Shown here: in pieces, positions 54,626 to 64,000 of the stretch
Layout of the letters: each line of letters begins with the position of its first letter
Position numbering within the stretch: position 1 is the stretch's first letter
Assembly: GCA_022432975.1 (NCBI GenBank)
Contig: CM039509.1
Location: forward strand, 12,604,095-12,668,094
Direction of reading: 5' to 3'
Origin: Begonia masoniana
Taxonomy: Eukaryota; Streptophyta; Magnoliopsida; Cucurbitales; Begoniaceae
DNA: 64,000 nt
The notes under the pieces: generated by a model
What the model was told of the DNA's origin: nothing
Databases searched by the model: none
Seen by the model: the letters and a program-made list of their open reading frames with translations, nothing else
Program-made: the position numbers and the translations under genes

Positions 54626-57600
54626 TGTAACACCCGGAAACTTTGAATTCTAGTTTTAAGTTATAGCTGCCGGGTTTTTAATTTGTAAGCCCTATATCTT
54701 TTAATTCGTGGAAATAGTAAATTAAGTTCAAATGGCCAACGGGAAGTTTTGTTAAGACCCTAGGAATAAAATAGAACATTTGGAGAAATAAGGGAATTTT
54801 GGAGAAATTAAATCGATAGGTGAAATAACGATTTAAGTTAAGAAATTTACAAAGGGCATTTAGGTAATTTTAAGGTCAAGATTTTATTAAAACCTAAGGT
54901 TTCTCTCTCTCTTCCTCACTTCTCCTCCACGCACGAAGCTCTCTCCCTCTCCCTCGCGATTTCTTCCTCTTCTCAATCGCCACCTCCATCGGCTTGATCT
55001 CTACCCCATTTTGGCGATTTTCTTTCAAGTTTCTTCCTCAAATCGACTCTTAGGGTAAGCTCTACGTTTTAGTCAAGAGATTATTCGTTTTTGGAGTTGT
55101 TTTGAGTTAGGGTTTGTGAAGAAAACTTAGGGTTTTTGTTAGAAATCTTTAGGGTTGTTTATTTATTACTCATTAATGATGTATTAGTAATTATTGAGGT
55201 TGTTGGAGTAGATTGATGATGTTGGTTGAGGTTTAATGTTAAGTTTAGGTTGTTGAAATGATTTGGAAAGTATTAATGGAGTTTTGAAGTTGGTGAGCAC
55301 CACGTGCTCGATGAAATGCCTAGAAGAAATGAAATTAGAATTTTTGGAAGAGTTTGTCCTAGCTTGAGAAGTCGATTGTTAGATTCGATGTTTGAAAGTC
55401 GATATTAATGATGTGTTGTTAAATGCTCTAGGTAACCCAAGCTCAAAGGACGGTGCTCGGCATATTTAGGACGCCAGGTAAGTGAGCGTTAGGCTTTCCG
55501 GCCACTAAGGCCCTACGTCGTACAATGTTGATGATGTTTGATGTGATGAAAAAGGTGGAAATAGGGTTGGTAGAAAGGACGGGTAGTTTTAGGTATTGCT
55601 TTAGTGATTTAAGTAGTGCTCGTTTGATAGGTTTTTCCTTACGTATGTTATACCTCATGCATCATGTTTTACTAAAGTGCATACTGAACTATTTATGAGC
55701 ATGTTTTATGAAAATGTTGAATTAAAGAACGATAATGAATGAATGAATGATGAATGATGAATGTTACTACTGGGGCAAGTCACGAATGTACTACGGGGCA
55801 AGTCCGAATGTACTACGGGGCAAGTCACGCATGTACTACGGGTCAAGTACTACGGGGCAAGTCACGAATGTACTACGGGGCAAGTCACGAATGTACTACG
55901 GGGCAAGTCACGAATGTACTACGGGGCAAGTCACGAATGTACTACGGGGCAAGTCACGAATGTACTACGGGGCAAGTCACGAATGTACTACGGGGCAAGT
56001 CACGAATGTACTACGGGGCAAGTCACGAATGTACTACGGGGCAAGTCACGAATGTACTACGGGGCAAGTCACGAATGTACTACGGGGCAAGTCACGAATG
56101 TACTACGGGGCAAGTCACGAATGTACTACGGGGCAAGTCACGAATGTACTACGGGGCAAGTCACGAATGTACTACGGGGCAAGTCACGAATGTACTACGG
56201 GGCAAGTCACGAATGTACTACGGGGCAAGTCACGAATGTACTACGGGGCAAGTCACGAATGTACTACGGGGCAAGTCACGAATGTACTACGGGGCAAGTC
56301 ACGAATGTACTACGGGGCAAGTCACGAATGTACTACGGGGCAAGTCACGAATGTACTACGGGGCAAGTCACGAATGTACTACGGGGCAAGTCACGAATGT
56401 ACTACGGGGCAAGTCACGAATGTACTACGGGGCAAGTCACGAATGTACTACGGGGCAAGTCACGAATGTACTACGGGGCAAGTCACGAATGTACTACGGG
56501 GCAAGTCACGAATGTACTACGGGGCAAGTCACGAATGTACTACGGGGCAAGTCACGAATGTACTACGGGGCAAGTCACGAATGTACTACGGGGCAAGTCA
56601 CGAATGTACTACGGGGCAAGTCACGAATGTACTACGGGGCAAGTCACGAATGTACTACGGGGCAAGTCACGAATGTACTACGGGGCAAGTCACGAATGTA
56701 CTACGGGGCAAGTCACGAATGTACTACGGGGCAAGTCACGAATGTACTACGGGGCAAGTCACGAATGTACTACGGGGCAAGTCACGAATGTACTACGGGG
56801 CAAGTCACGAATGTACTACGGGGCAAGTCACGAATGTACTACGGGGCAAGTCACGAATGTACTACGGGGCAAGTCACGAATGTACTACGGGGCAAGTCAC
56901 GAATGTACTACGGGGCAAGTCACGAATGTACTACGGGGCAAGTCACGAATGTACTACGGGGCAAGTCACGAATGTACTACGGGGCAAGTCACGAATGTAC
57001 TACGGGGCAAGTCACGAATGTACTACGGGGCAAGTCACGAATGTACTACGGGGCAAGTCACGAATGTACTACGGGGCAAGTCACGAATGTACTACGGGGC
57101 AAGTCACGAATGTACTACGGGGCAAGTCACGAATGTACTACGGGGCAAGTCACGAATGTACTACGGGGCAAGTCACGAATGTACTACGGGGCAAGTCACG
57201 AATGTACTACGGGGCAAGTCACGAATGTACTACGGGGCAAGTCACGAATGTACTACGGGGCAAGTCACGAATGTACTACGGGGCAAGTCACGAATGTACT
57301 ACGGGGCAAGTCACGAATGTACTACGGGGCAAGTCACGAATGTACTACGGGGCAAGTCACGAATGTACTACGGGGCAAGTCACGAATGTACTACGGGGCA
57401 AGTCACGAATGTACTACGGGGCAAGTCACGAATGTACTACGGGGCAAGTCACGAATGTACTACGGGGCAAGTCACGAATGTACTACGGGGCAAGTCACGA
57501 ATGTACTACGGGGCAAGTCACGAATGTACTACGGGGCAAGTCACGAATGTACTACGGGGCAAGTCACGAATGTACTACGGGGCAAGTCACGAATGTACTA

Positions 57601-58748
57601 CGGGGCAAGTCACGAATGTACTACGGGGCAAGTCACGAATGTACTACGGGGCAAGTCACGAATGTACTACGGGGCAAGTCACGAATGTACTACGGGGCAA
57701 GTCACGAATGTACTACGGGGCAAGTCACGAATGTACTACGGGGCAAGTCACGAATGTACTACGGGGCAAGTCACGAATGTACTACGGGGCAAGTCACGAA
57801 TGTACTACGGGGCAAGTCACGAATGTACTACGGGGCAAGTCACGAATGTACTACGGGGCAAGTCACGAATGTACTACGGGGCAAGTCACGAATGTACTAC
57901 GGGGCAAGTCACGAATGTACTACGGGGCAAGTCACGAATGTACTACGGGGCAAGTCACGAATGTACTACGGGGCAAGTCACGAATGTACTACGGGGCAAG
58001 TCACGAATGTACTACGGGGCAAGTCACGAATGTACTACGGGGCAAGTCACGAATGTACTACGGGGCAAGTCACGAATGTACTACGGGGCAAGTCACGAAT
58101 GTACTACGGGGCAAGTCACGAATGTACTACGGGGCAAGTCACGAATGTACTACGGGGCAAGTCACGAATGTTATGTTTGAAGCATGTTAGGGATGTATAT
58201 CTAATGGGTGTGAGGAAAGAACGAGATAAGTGTTGAGGGTTGAGTGTTGATTGTTAGTGTTGTGAGTTTTGGATTATGTGTGTAAAGTGCAGGGGTTTGT
58301 GTAAGGGTGAAGAAAAGAGAAAAGGGGAAAAGAAAGGTAGGCTGTCTACGAGAAATCCAGAGAGTCTGAGAGAGCCGTGTTCGCTTGCAGGCGAGTAACG
58401 TTTCTTGGGCAAAAAGGAGGCGATGCTCTCTGGAGAAATCCAGAGAGCGTGGCGACTAATCGCCACAAATGTGGCGATGAGTCGCCACTGGCATTACAAC
58501 CGGCGATACTCGCTGTCTGTAATCGCACATGGGTGCGATTAGTAGCCACTTTTGTGGCTAGGATCGCCATACATTTAAAAAAAAAAAAGATTTAAATTTT
58601 ATTTATTAGTTAATTGTTTTAAATGTTTTAGTTATTTTAAGTTTTAATGGTTTTATGGATGTGTTTAAAAGAATTACTAAACGAACTTCGATTTCAATTC
58701 GATTTCGATTTTGATTAAGATTTCCGCTAAGGTACAGTTAAAGTGAAA

Positions 58749-58780
<32 letters not shown>

Positions 58781-58831
58781 AAAAAAAAAAAAAAAAAAAA
58801 AAAAACGATATCACGGGTAAGGGTCGTGACA
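54626..58831 (+). mobile_element. Element E: 3' LTR
   Basis: 4206 bp, 892 bp longer than the 5' LTR although it lacks about 475 bp of it. The array is more than twice as long, and its last unit joins directly to TTATGTTTGAAGCATG at 58171 (equivalent to 49654 in the 5' LTR). After 58190 small indels become frequent. The A run near the end is 28 A, one C, then 25 A (58752-58805) against 27 A in the 5' LTR. Confidence 0.9.
55761..58170 (+). repeat. 23-bp minisatellite in E 3' LTR
   Basis: About 105 units, almost all the CACGAATG variant and essentially identical from about 55880 on. The first four units are irregular. The overlapping 800-codon open frames in all three frames are a by-product of a stop-free 23-bp unit. 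Confidence 0.95.
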
Positions 58832-59134
58832 CATAGCCATCCACCAGTTATCTAGACACTAAAAAAAAAAAAGTAATCGAATCAAAACTCACCTTGGTTG
58901 GAGGGGAATCGCCTAGGGGAAATCTGTCAGTGAGAGGTTTTAAAAAGAAATGAAACAGTGGCGGCTACTCATACTGGACTTTTCCTTAAATACGTTATCC
59001 ACTATGTAAAATTTCTAATTACCCTCATGCCTCGCTGATCAGTTATTAACCTAATCATAAAACTCCCCCAATCTTCTATAAAGTACATCATAAATAATCA
59101 ATTACATGTTGGTTCGATGCAACCGGGTGCTACA
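58832..59134 (-). mobile_element. B LTR4, 5'-end piece
   Basis: Continues B LTR4 after element E: CATAGCCATCCACC on the plus strand, through to the LTR start (minus strand TGTAGCACCCGGTTGC) at 59134. It has several indels relative to the other B LTRs. Confidence 0.85.
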
Positions 59135-62100
59135 AATGGAATGGAGTAAAACAGGAGACAGAACATTTTGAACGTAAAAAAAAAAAAGGCTGGGTGGGCG
59201 ACGGCCATGCAAGATTGTGAATAAAATACATGCGTGAAAATAAATAGAAATATACGCGGGGCGGAAGACGTAGGCATAGACGACAGAAAAATGTGCAAAT
59301 TGGGCGGGTGTAGAGACTAGCGGTGGATGTGAACTACAGACTACTATTCACCGGGGATGTGAACTACAGACTACTATTCACCGGGGATGTGAACTACAGA
59401 CTACTATTCACCGGGGATGTGAACTACAGACTACTATTCACCGGGGATGTGAACTACAGACTACTATTCACCGGGGATGTGAACTACAGACTACTATTCA
59501 CCGGGGATGTGAACTACAGACTACTATTCACCGGGGATGTGACTACAGACTACTATTCACCGGGGATGTGAACTACAGACTACTATTCACCGGGGATGTG
59601 AACTACAGACTACTATTCACCGGGGATGTGAACTACAGACTACTATTCACCGGGGATGTGAACTACAGACTACTATTCACCGGGGATGTGAACTACAGAC
59701 TACTATTCACCGGGGATGTGAACTACAGACTACTATTCACCGGGGATGTGAACTACAGACTACTATTCACCGGGGATGTGAACTACAGACTACTATTCAC
59801 CGGGGATGTGAACTACAGACTACTATTCACCGGGGATGTGAACTACAGACTACTATTCACCGGGGATGTGAACTACAGACTACTATTCACCGGGGATGTG
59901 AACTACAGACTACTATTCACCGGGGATGTGAACTACAGACTACTATTCACCGGGGATGTGAACTACAGACTACTATTCACCGGGGATGTGAACTACAGAC
60001 TACTATTCACCGGGGATGTGAACTACAGACTACTATTCACCGGGGATGTGAACTACAGACTACTATTCACCGGGGATGTGAACTACAGACTACTATTCAC
60101 CGGGGATGTGAACTACAGACTACTATTCACCGGGGATGTGAACTACAGACTACTATTCACCGGGGATGTGAACTACAGACTACTATTCACCGGGGATGTG
60201 AACTACAGACTACTATTCACCGGGGATGTGAACTACAGACTACTATTCACCGGGGATGTGAACTACAGACTACTATTCACCGGGGATGTGAACTACAGAC
60301 TACTATTCACCGGGGATGTGAACTACAGACTACTATTCACCGGGGATGTGAACTACAGACTACTATTCACCGGGGATGTGAACTACAGACTACTATTCAC
60401 CGGGGATGTGAACTACAGACTACTATTCACCGGGGATGTGAACTACAGACTACTATTCACCGGGGATGTGAACTACAGACTACTATTCACCGGGGATGTG
60501 AACTACAGACTACTATTCACCGGGGATGTGAACTACAGACTACTATTCACCGGGGATGTGAACTACAGACTACTATTCACCGGGGATGTGAACTACAGAC
60601 TACTATTCACCGGGGATGTGAACTACAGACTACTATTCACCGGGGATGTGAACTACAGACTACTATTCACCGGGGATGTGAACTACAGACTACTATTCAC
60701 CGGGGATGTGAACTACAGACTACTATTCACCGGGGATGTGAACTACAGACTACTATTCACCGGGGATGTGAACTACAGACTACTATTCACCGGGGATGTG
60801 AACTACAGACTACTATTCACCGGGGATGTGAACTACAGACTACTATTCACCGGGGATGTGAACTACAGACTACTATTCACCGGGGATGTGAACTACAGAC
60901 TACTATTCACCGGGGATGTGAACTACAGACTACTATTCACCGGGGATGTGAACTACAGACTACTATTCACCGGGGATGTGAACTACAGACTACTATTCAC
61001 CGGGGATGTGAACTACAGACTACTATTCACCGGGGATGTGAACTACAGACTACTATTCACCGGGGATGTGAACTACAGACTACTATTCACCGGGGATGTG
61101 AACTACAGACTACTATTCACCGGGGATGTGAACTACAGACTACTATTCACCGGGGATGTGAACTACAGACTACTATTCACCGGGGATGTGAACTACAGAC
61201 TACTATTCACCGGGGATGTGAACTACAGACTACTATTCACCGGGGATGTGAACTACAGACTACTATTCACCGGGGATGTGAACTACAGACTACTATTCAC
61301 CGGGGATGTGAACTACAGACTACTATTCACCGGGGATGTGAACTACAGACTACTATTCACCGGGGATGTGAACTACAGACTACTATTCACCGGGGATGTG
61401 AACTACAGACTACTATTCACCGGGGATGTGAACTACAGACTACTATTCACCGGGGATGTGAACTACAGACTACTATTCACCGGGGATATCAATCTGCATG
61501 GATAGCTCTAAACCAGAGACCACCCATGCATGAACTAATCAAAGGAAACTCAACACAGCTCCAAAATATTTCAAAATATATAAATACAACTGTCAATTAC
61601 ATAGGTTTTAGACATCAATACAGATTCCATACGTCGTTTTAAAAGAACCCAAAAGTTGTACAGAACTGAACCTACACTTCAAATGTTTTTAAAAAATTCA
61701 AATGATGTTACAGAACTTGACATAACTTCAGAAAGTACATTATTACAGAGTTTAACTCTTGTCTGACCGCAACAACCAAACCCCATGAGTTCGATTCGCC
61801 AACTACATCAAATCATCATTTTGAGGCACGATGTTCTCATCTGGGGAATCCATACCTACAACAGGGAGTTCACCTATGAGTCTAAAACTCAGTAAGAACA
61901 TATAAAAATGCAGTGATGCATATGCTATGCATGAACTTTCAGAATACGATGACAGTACAGTACATTACGTTTCACTGGCAGAGGGGTATAAGTGGGTCTT
62001 ATAGGGGAACTGGCAAGTGCACGACAGGCACATAACAGATTTATAGAACAGAACAGAAACAGTAGGTCAGTCCCCGTCCCGCACTTAACCAATACATTTC

Positions 62101-63002
62101 AGTCAGATTTTATCTTTCTTAACTGCAAAACGTGTGCAAAAGACATTTTTGCATGAGCTTTCGGGAAAAACGTGTATGCATGAACTTTCACAGTGCTTAA
62201 ACATAAAACGGCAGGCACAAGAAATAATACAACAGAACATAATGAGAGACACAGATAACTCAGAACTTAACTCTAACTTTCTCTACCCGAAATCTCCCGA
62301 CAGAAGTAAAACCTAGAGTCTCCGTGATGTAGGGCCTTAAGGGCCAACCTACGGATATGAACTTATCTGTTTGCTGCAGAGTTGAAAGTCTTGAACGTCT
62401 TGGTGATGCACGAATCTATAATATGCACGTAGAGAAAATGAGCAAAGCTGCAAATGCTAACTAACAACTTGACAGAATATGCTTCAACTCCTTTCAAACC
62501 TTTAGAAAACAAACCAACGTGTTTTCATCCAAAAACAGTGAGTTTTCTCTATAATACCTTAACTCTACTTCAACAAAACTCACATTTTTAACTTGTCCAC
62601 ATTCGTTAACTTTAGTAGATGATTACCTTCACTGGAGAAAACGGAGGAAAGAAAGCCTTTTGGAAAGGTTGCAATTGCCTGGAGGAGAGAAAACAGAGAG
62701 CAGTGCAATGAAACAGATGAGAAATGAGGGTTTCACGTAGGAGGAATGAGAAGAAGAACATGGCTTCTTCAACAAGTTGCCAAGTGTCAAGCACTCATTA
62801 GTTCCCTCCCACCTACCTTAATTGTTTTTTCTAATTTGTCCTTCCATTGGTTTCCAACTAATTTGTTAATTAGTTAATCAATTCGGTTTTTCCATTAAAC
62901 ACTCAGATAAACTCATTAAAACATTCATTGTATTAATGAAATCATTTATCCCGCTAAATGAATTCCGGGAATATTTGCAAGGCAAAAATGCTGGGTGTTA
63001 CA
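59135..63002 (-). mobile_element. Element C: 5' LTR, main part
   Basis: Resumes the C LTR after the B block (ATGGAGTAAAACAGG against the 3' LTR at about 10880) and runs to the LTR start (minus strand TGTAACACCCAGC) at 63002. With 21446-21641 it totals about 4.06 kb. It contains a 30-bp array and lacks about 170 bases that follow the array in the 3' LTR. Confidence 0.85.
59325..61488 (-). repeat. 30-bp minisatellite in C 5' LTR
   Basis: About 72 units of 30 bp (GATGTGAACTACAGACTACT plus ATTCACCGGG), essentially identical; one unit near 59542 lacks an A. The unit is the ATTCACC variant seen only at the edge of the 3' LTR array and is one G shorter. Because 30 is divisible by three, the plus strand shows a 645-codon periodic open frame with a 10-residue period. 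Confidence 0.95.
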
Positions 63003-64000
63003 AAAAGGTCATGGTATCATTTCTTATCAAATGAAAAAAAAGGATTGCAGCGACGTTAATGCATCTTCTGCATAAAACAAGTGGTACAAAAGTTGACAAT
63101 TTTAAACATTCACCAATAATAACAAACTCTTATATAATTTGATTCACTAAAACATTGAGCACAAAAGCAAACTAGAATGTGACAAGACAAGTAGGATAAT
63201 TCAACAAACAAAAAACTTATTACCTTTGCTTGAATTTATTCCTCTTTAAGCTGAATGTCATCCATAGGTCCAGCCTTCATAATTGAAGTAGTCTTGACAT
63301 TTGTATTTCCAAGCCTACAACAATTGAATTGATAAAACAGAACTGAAAATAAATAAAAAAAATTATGAATTAATACCCACATTTATCCAACATATTTTTT
63401 ATGATTTTTTGTATAATATAATGAATTATAAATAATCTTTTTTTTTTGTCATTAAAGACAGTCAATTTCTCCCTTCTTGTTTTCTAATAAATTATAGAAA
63501 AGCGTTCCACAAAACTATTCATTGTGTTGTAACAACTGAACAAACAAAAATGTAATTATCGATTTGAACCCTGTACTATGCATTTTATTTCAGTTAGCCC
63601 CTGTACTAAAAAAATGGGCAACCTGTATTTTGATTATATTATCAGTTTTGACATTCTATCAACAATTTTGTTAAACCCTCATTTAAAAAATTACCAAACG
63701 ATATTAGATTCATTTGAAATTTTTACCACATGTTTACTACTTAATGAGAAAATAATTTAAAAATTTTCGTGATTTTTTAACACATGTACGATTTATTGAA
63801 GTTTTATTTTAGTAATTTATAAACATATTATAATAAATCATAAAAATTTTAAAAAATCACGTTATTTGTTTTATTATCTACCCATGATAGGGTGAACATG
63901 TAAAAAAATTTTCAAATAAATCCAATATCTTTTGATATTTGTTTAAAATTTAATTTATAAAGTAAAGAAGAAATTGATATTAATTTAAAACAAATATCAA
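63003..64000. other. AT-rich unique flank of element C
   Basis: About 1 kb of AT-rich sequence without LTR or pol similarity, probably the host DNA into which C inserted. Apart from the possible exon at 63224-63314 I see no coding signal. The stretch near 63565-63625 (CCCTGTACTATGCATTTTAT...CCCCTGTACT) resembles common plant dispersed repeats, but I cannot name it. Confidence 0.5.
63224..63314 (-). CDS. Possible terminal exon of a host gene
   Basis: On the minus strand an intron-like AT-rich stretch ends in GTTGTAG before a 91-base segment that ends AAAG before GTAATAAG, so acceptor and donor signals flank it. One frame reads 25 codons with a well-mixed composition (including IMKAGPMDDIQLKEE) and then TAA at 63236-63238. 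The exon would thus hold the C-terminus plus the start of a 3' UTR with a further intron. I do not recognise the protein. Upstream exons would lie beyond the right edge of the window. This rests on splice-signal inspection only. Confidence 0.35.

Larger units (their letters stand above)
46973..58836 (+). mobile_element. Element E: full-length Ty3/gypsy element with target duplication
   Basis: The element is 46978-58831 (11.85 kb), flanked by CATAG at 46973-46977 and 58832-58836. It has 5' LTR 46978-50291, PBS 50296-50306, internal region 50292-54625 and 3' LTR 54626-58831. The perfect duplication, matching LTR termini (TGTAACACCCGG...GTGACA) and largely intact gag and integrase frames show it is the youngest insertion here. 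It lacks RNase H and carries a frameshift and an in-frame stop. Confidence 0.95.
21642..59134 (-). mobile_element. B block: tandem LTR-int-LTR-int-LTR-int-LTR
   Basis: Four B LTRs (21642-23816, 29529-31692, 37221-39384, and 45105-46977 plus 58832-59134) alternate with three internal regions, all minus. LTRs 1 and 3 share diagnostic variants (for example CATTCGTATTTT and ATTACTGAAATCATT contexts), while LTRs 2 and 4 share others (CATCCGTATTTT, GAGATAAGC, TTCCCTTGATAG). All three internal regions carry the same Cassandra insertion at the same base. The block lies in the C 5' LTR; a 5-bp target duplication is not clean, though AAAT occurs on both sides. Confidence 0.85.
10680..63002 (-). mobile_element. 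Element C: whole Ty3/gypsy element with nested insertions
   Basis: The parts are: 3' LTR 10680-14334; degenerate gag-pol 14335-21445 (interrupted by solo LTR S); PBS 21430-21441; and a 5' LTR split into 21446-21641 and 59135-63002 by the B block. Flanks are AT-rich. The expected 5-bp target duplication is not clean: AAATG on the left (10675-10679) against AAAAG on the right (63003-63007), one mismatch. The continuity of the split LTR is shown by the 3' LTR copy, where the two halves are adjacent at about 10875. Confidence 0.8.

Noticed and set aside
55747..58236. Three overlapping 800-codon open frames on the plus strand
   Set aside because: They come from a stop-free 23-bp repeat read in three frames. 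All frames give the same 23-residue period, and the array lies inside an LTR.
59323..61505. Long periodic open frame with a 10-residue repeat
   Set aside because: Product of a 30-bp array inside the C 5' LTR on the strand opposite to the element. The 31-bp array in the other LTR gives no such frame.

Overview
This window is a dense nest of plant LTR retrotransposons with almost no host sequence. It has no prokaryotic operons and no CRISPR array. The pol fragments are Ty3/gypsy type in the order gag-CCHC-PR-RT-RH-INT. The integrase C-termini resemble the chromodomain seen in Tekay/Del-like chromoviruses. Primer-binding sites match the 3' end of initiator tRNA-Met (TGGTATCAGAG). A Cassandra-type TRIM with 5S-rRNA-like LTRs is also present. 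Together these indicate a vascular plant, probably a eudicot; the species cannot be named from this sequence.

Layout. (1) 1-10215 is a pile of old elements. LTR Q (-, 1-1300) cuts the integrase of element P (+, 1301-3856). P lies in the internal region of element A (-, 3857-9087). A lies in LTR C2 (-, 9088-10047), which lies in LTR fragment C3 (-, 10048-10215). (2) 10216-10679 is a short AT-rich unique island. (3) Element C (-) spans 10680-63002: 3' LTR, degenerate gag-pol, and a 5' LTR split in two. A solo LTR, S (14811-17305, TSD AAGTC), interrupts its integrase. A 37.5-kb block of B sequence (21642-59134) interrupts its 5' LTR. (4) The B block reads LTR-int-LTR-int-LTR-int-LTR, all on the minus strand. 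All three internal regions carry the same Cassandra insertion in RT. LTRs 1 and 3 are one sequence type and LTRs 2 and 4 another. The middle internal region is full of small indels, mostly deletions. (5) Element E (+, 46978-58831, TSD CATAG) sits in B LTR4. It has complete LTRs but has lost RNase H. (6) 63003-64000 is AT-rich unique DNA with one possible terminal exon of a host gene on the minus strand.

Most unusual points. The Cassandra insertion is a dimer with an inverted LTR fragment at its end, so both termini are the same (U5) LTR end, yet it has a clean 5-bp target duplication. Elements C and E both carry minisatellites inside their LTRs (31/30-bp and 23-bp units). In each element the two LTRs have amplified different variants to different copy numbers, and the longer array has lost unique sequence next to it. 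Several LTR families carry clusters of family-specific palindromic motifs that could fold in the leader RNA.

No element looks autonomous as written: all pol regions carry stops, frameshifts or deletions. Parts of the sequence (about 31.1-37.2 kb and 58.2-59.3 kb) look like unpolished long-read sequence, so the tandem B block and the perfect arrays should be checked against raw reads. Coordinates of LTR ends rest on TG...CA termini, PBS/PPT adjacency and target duplications read by eye.
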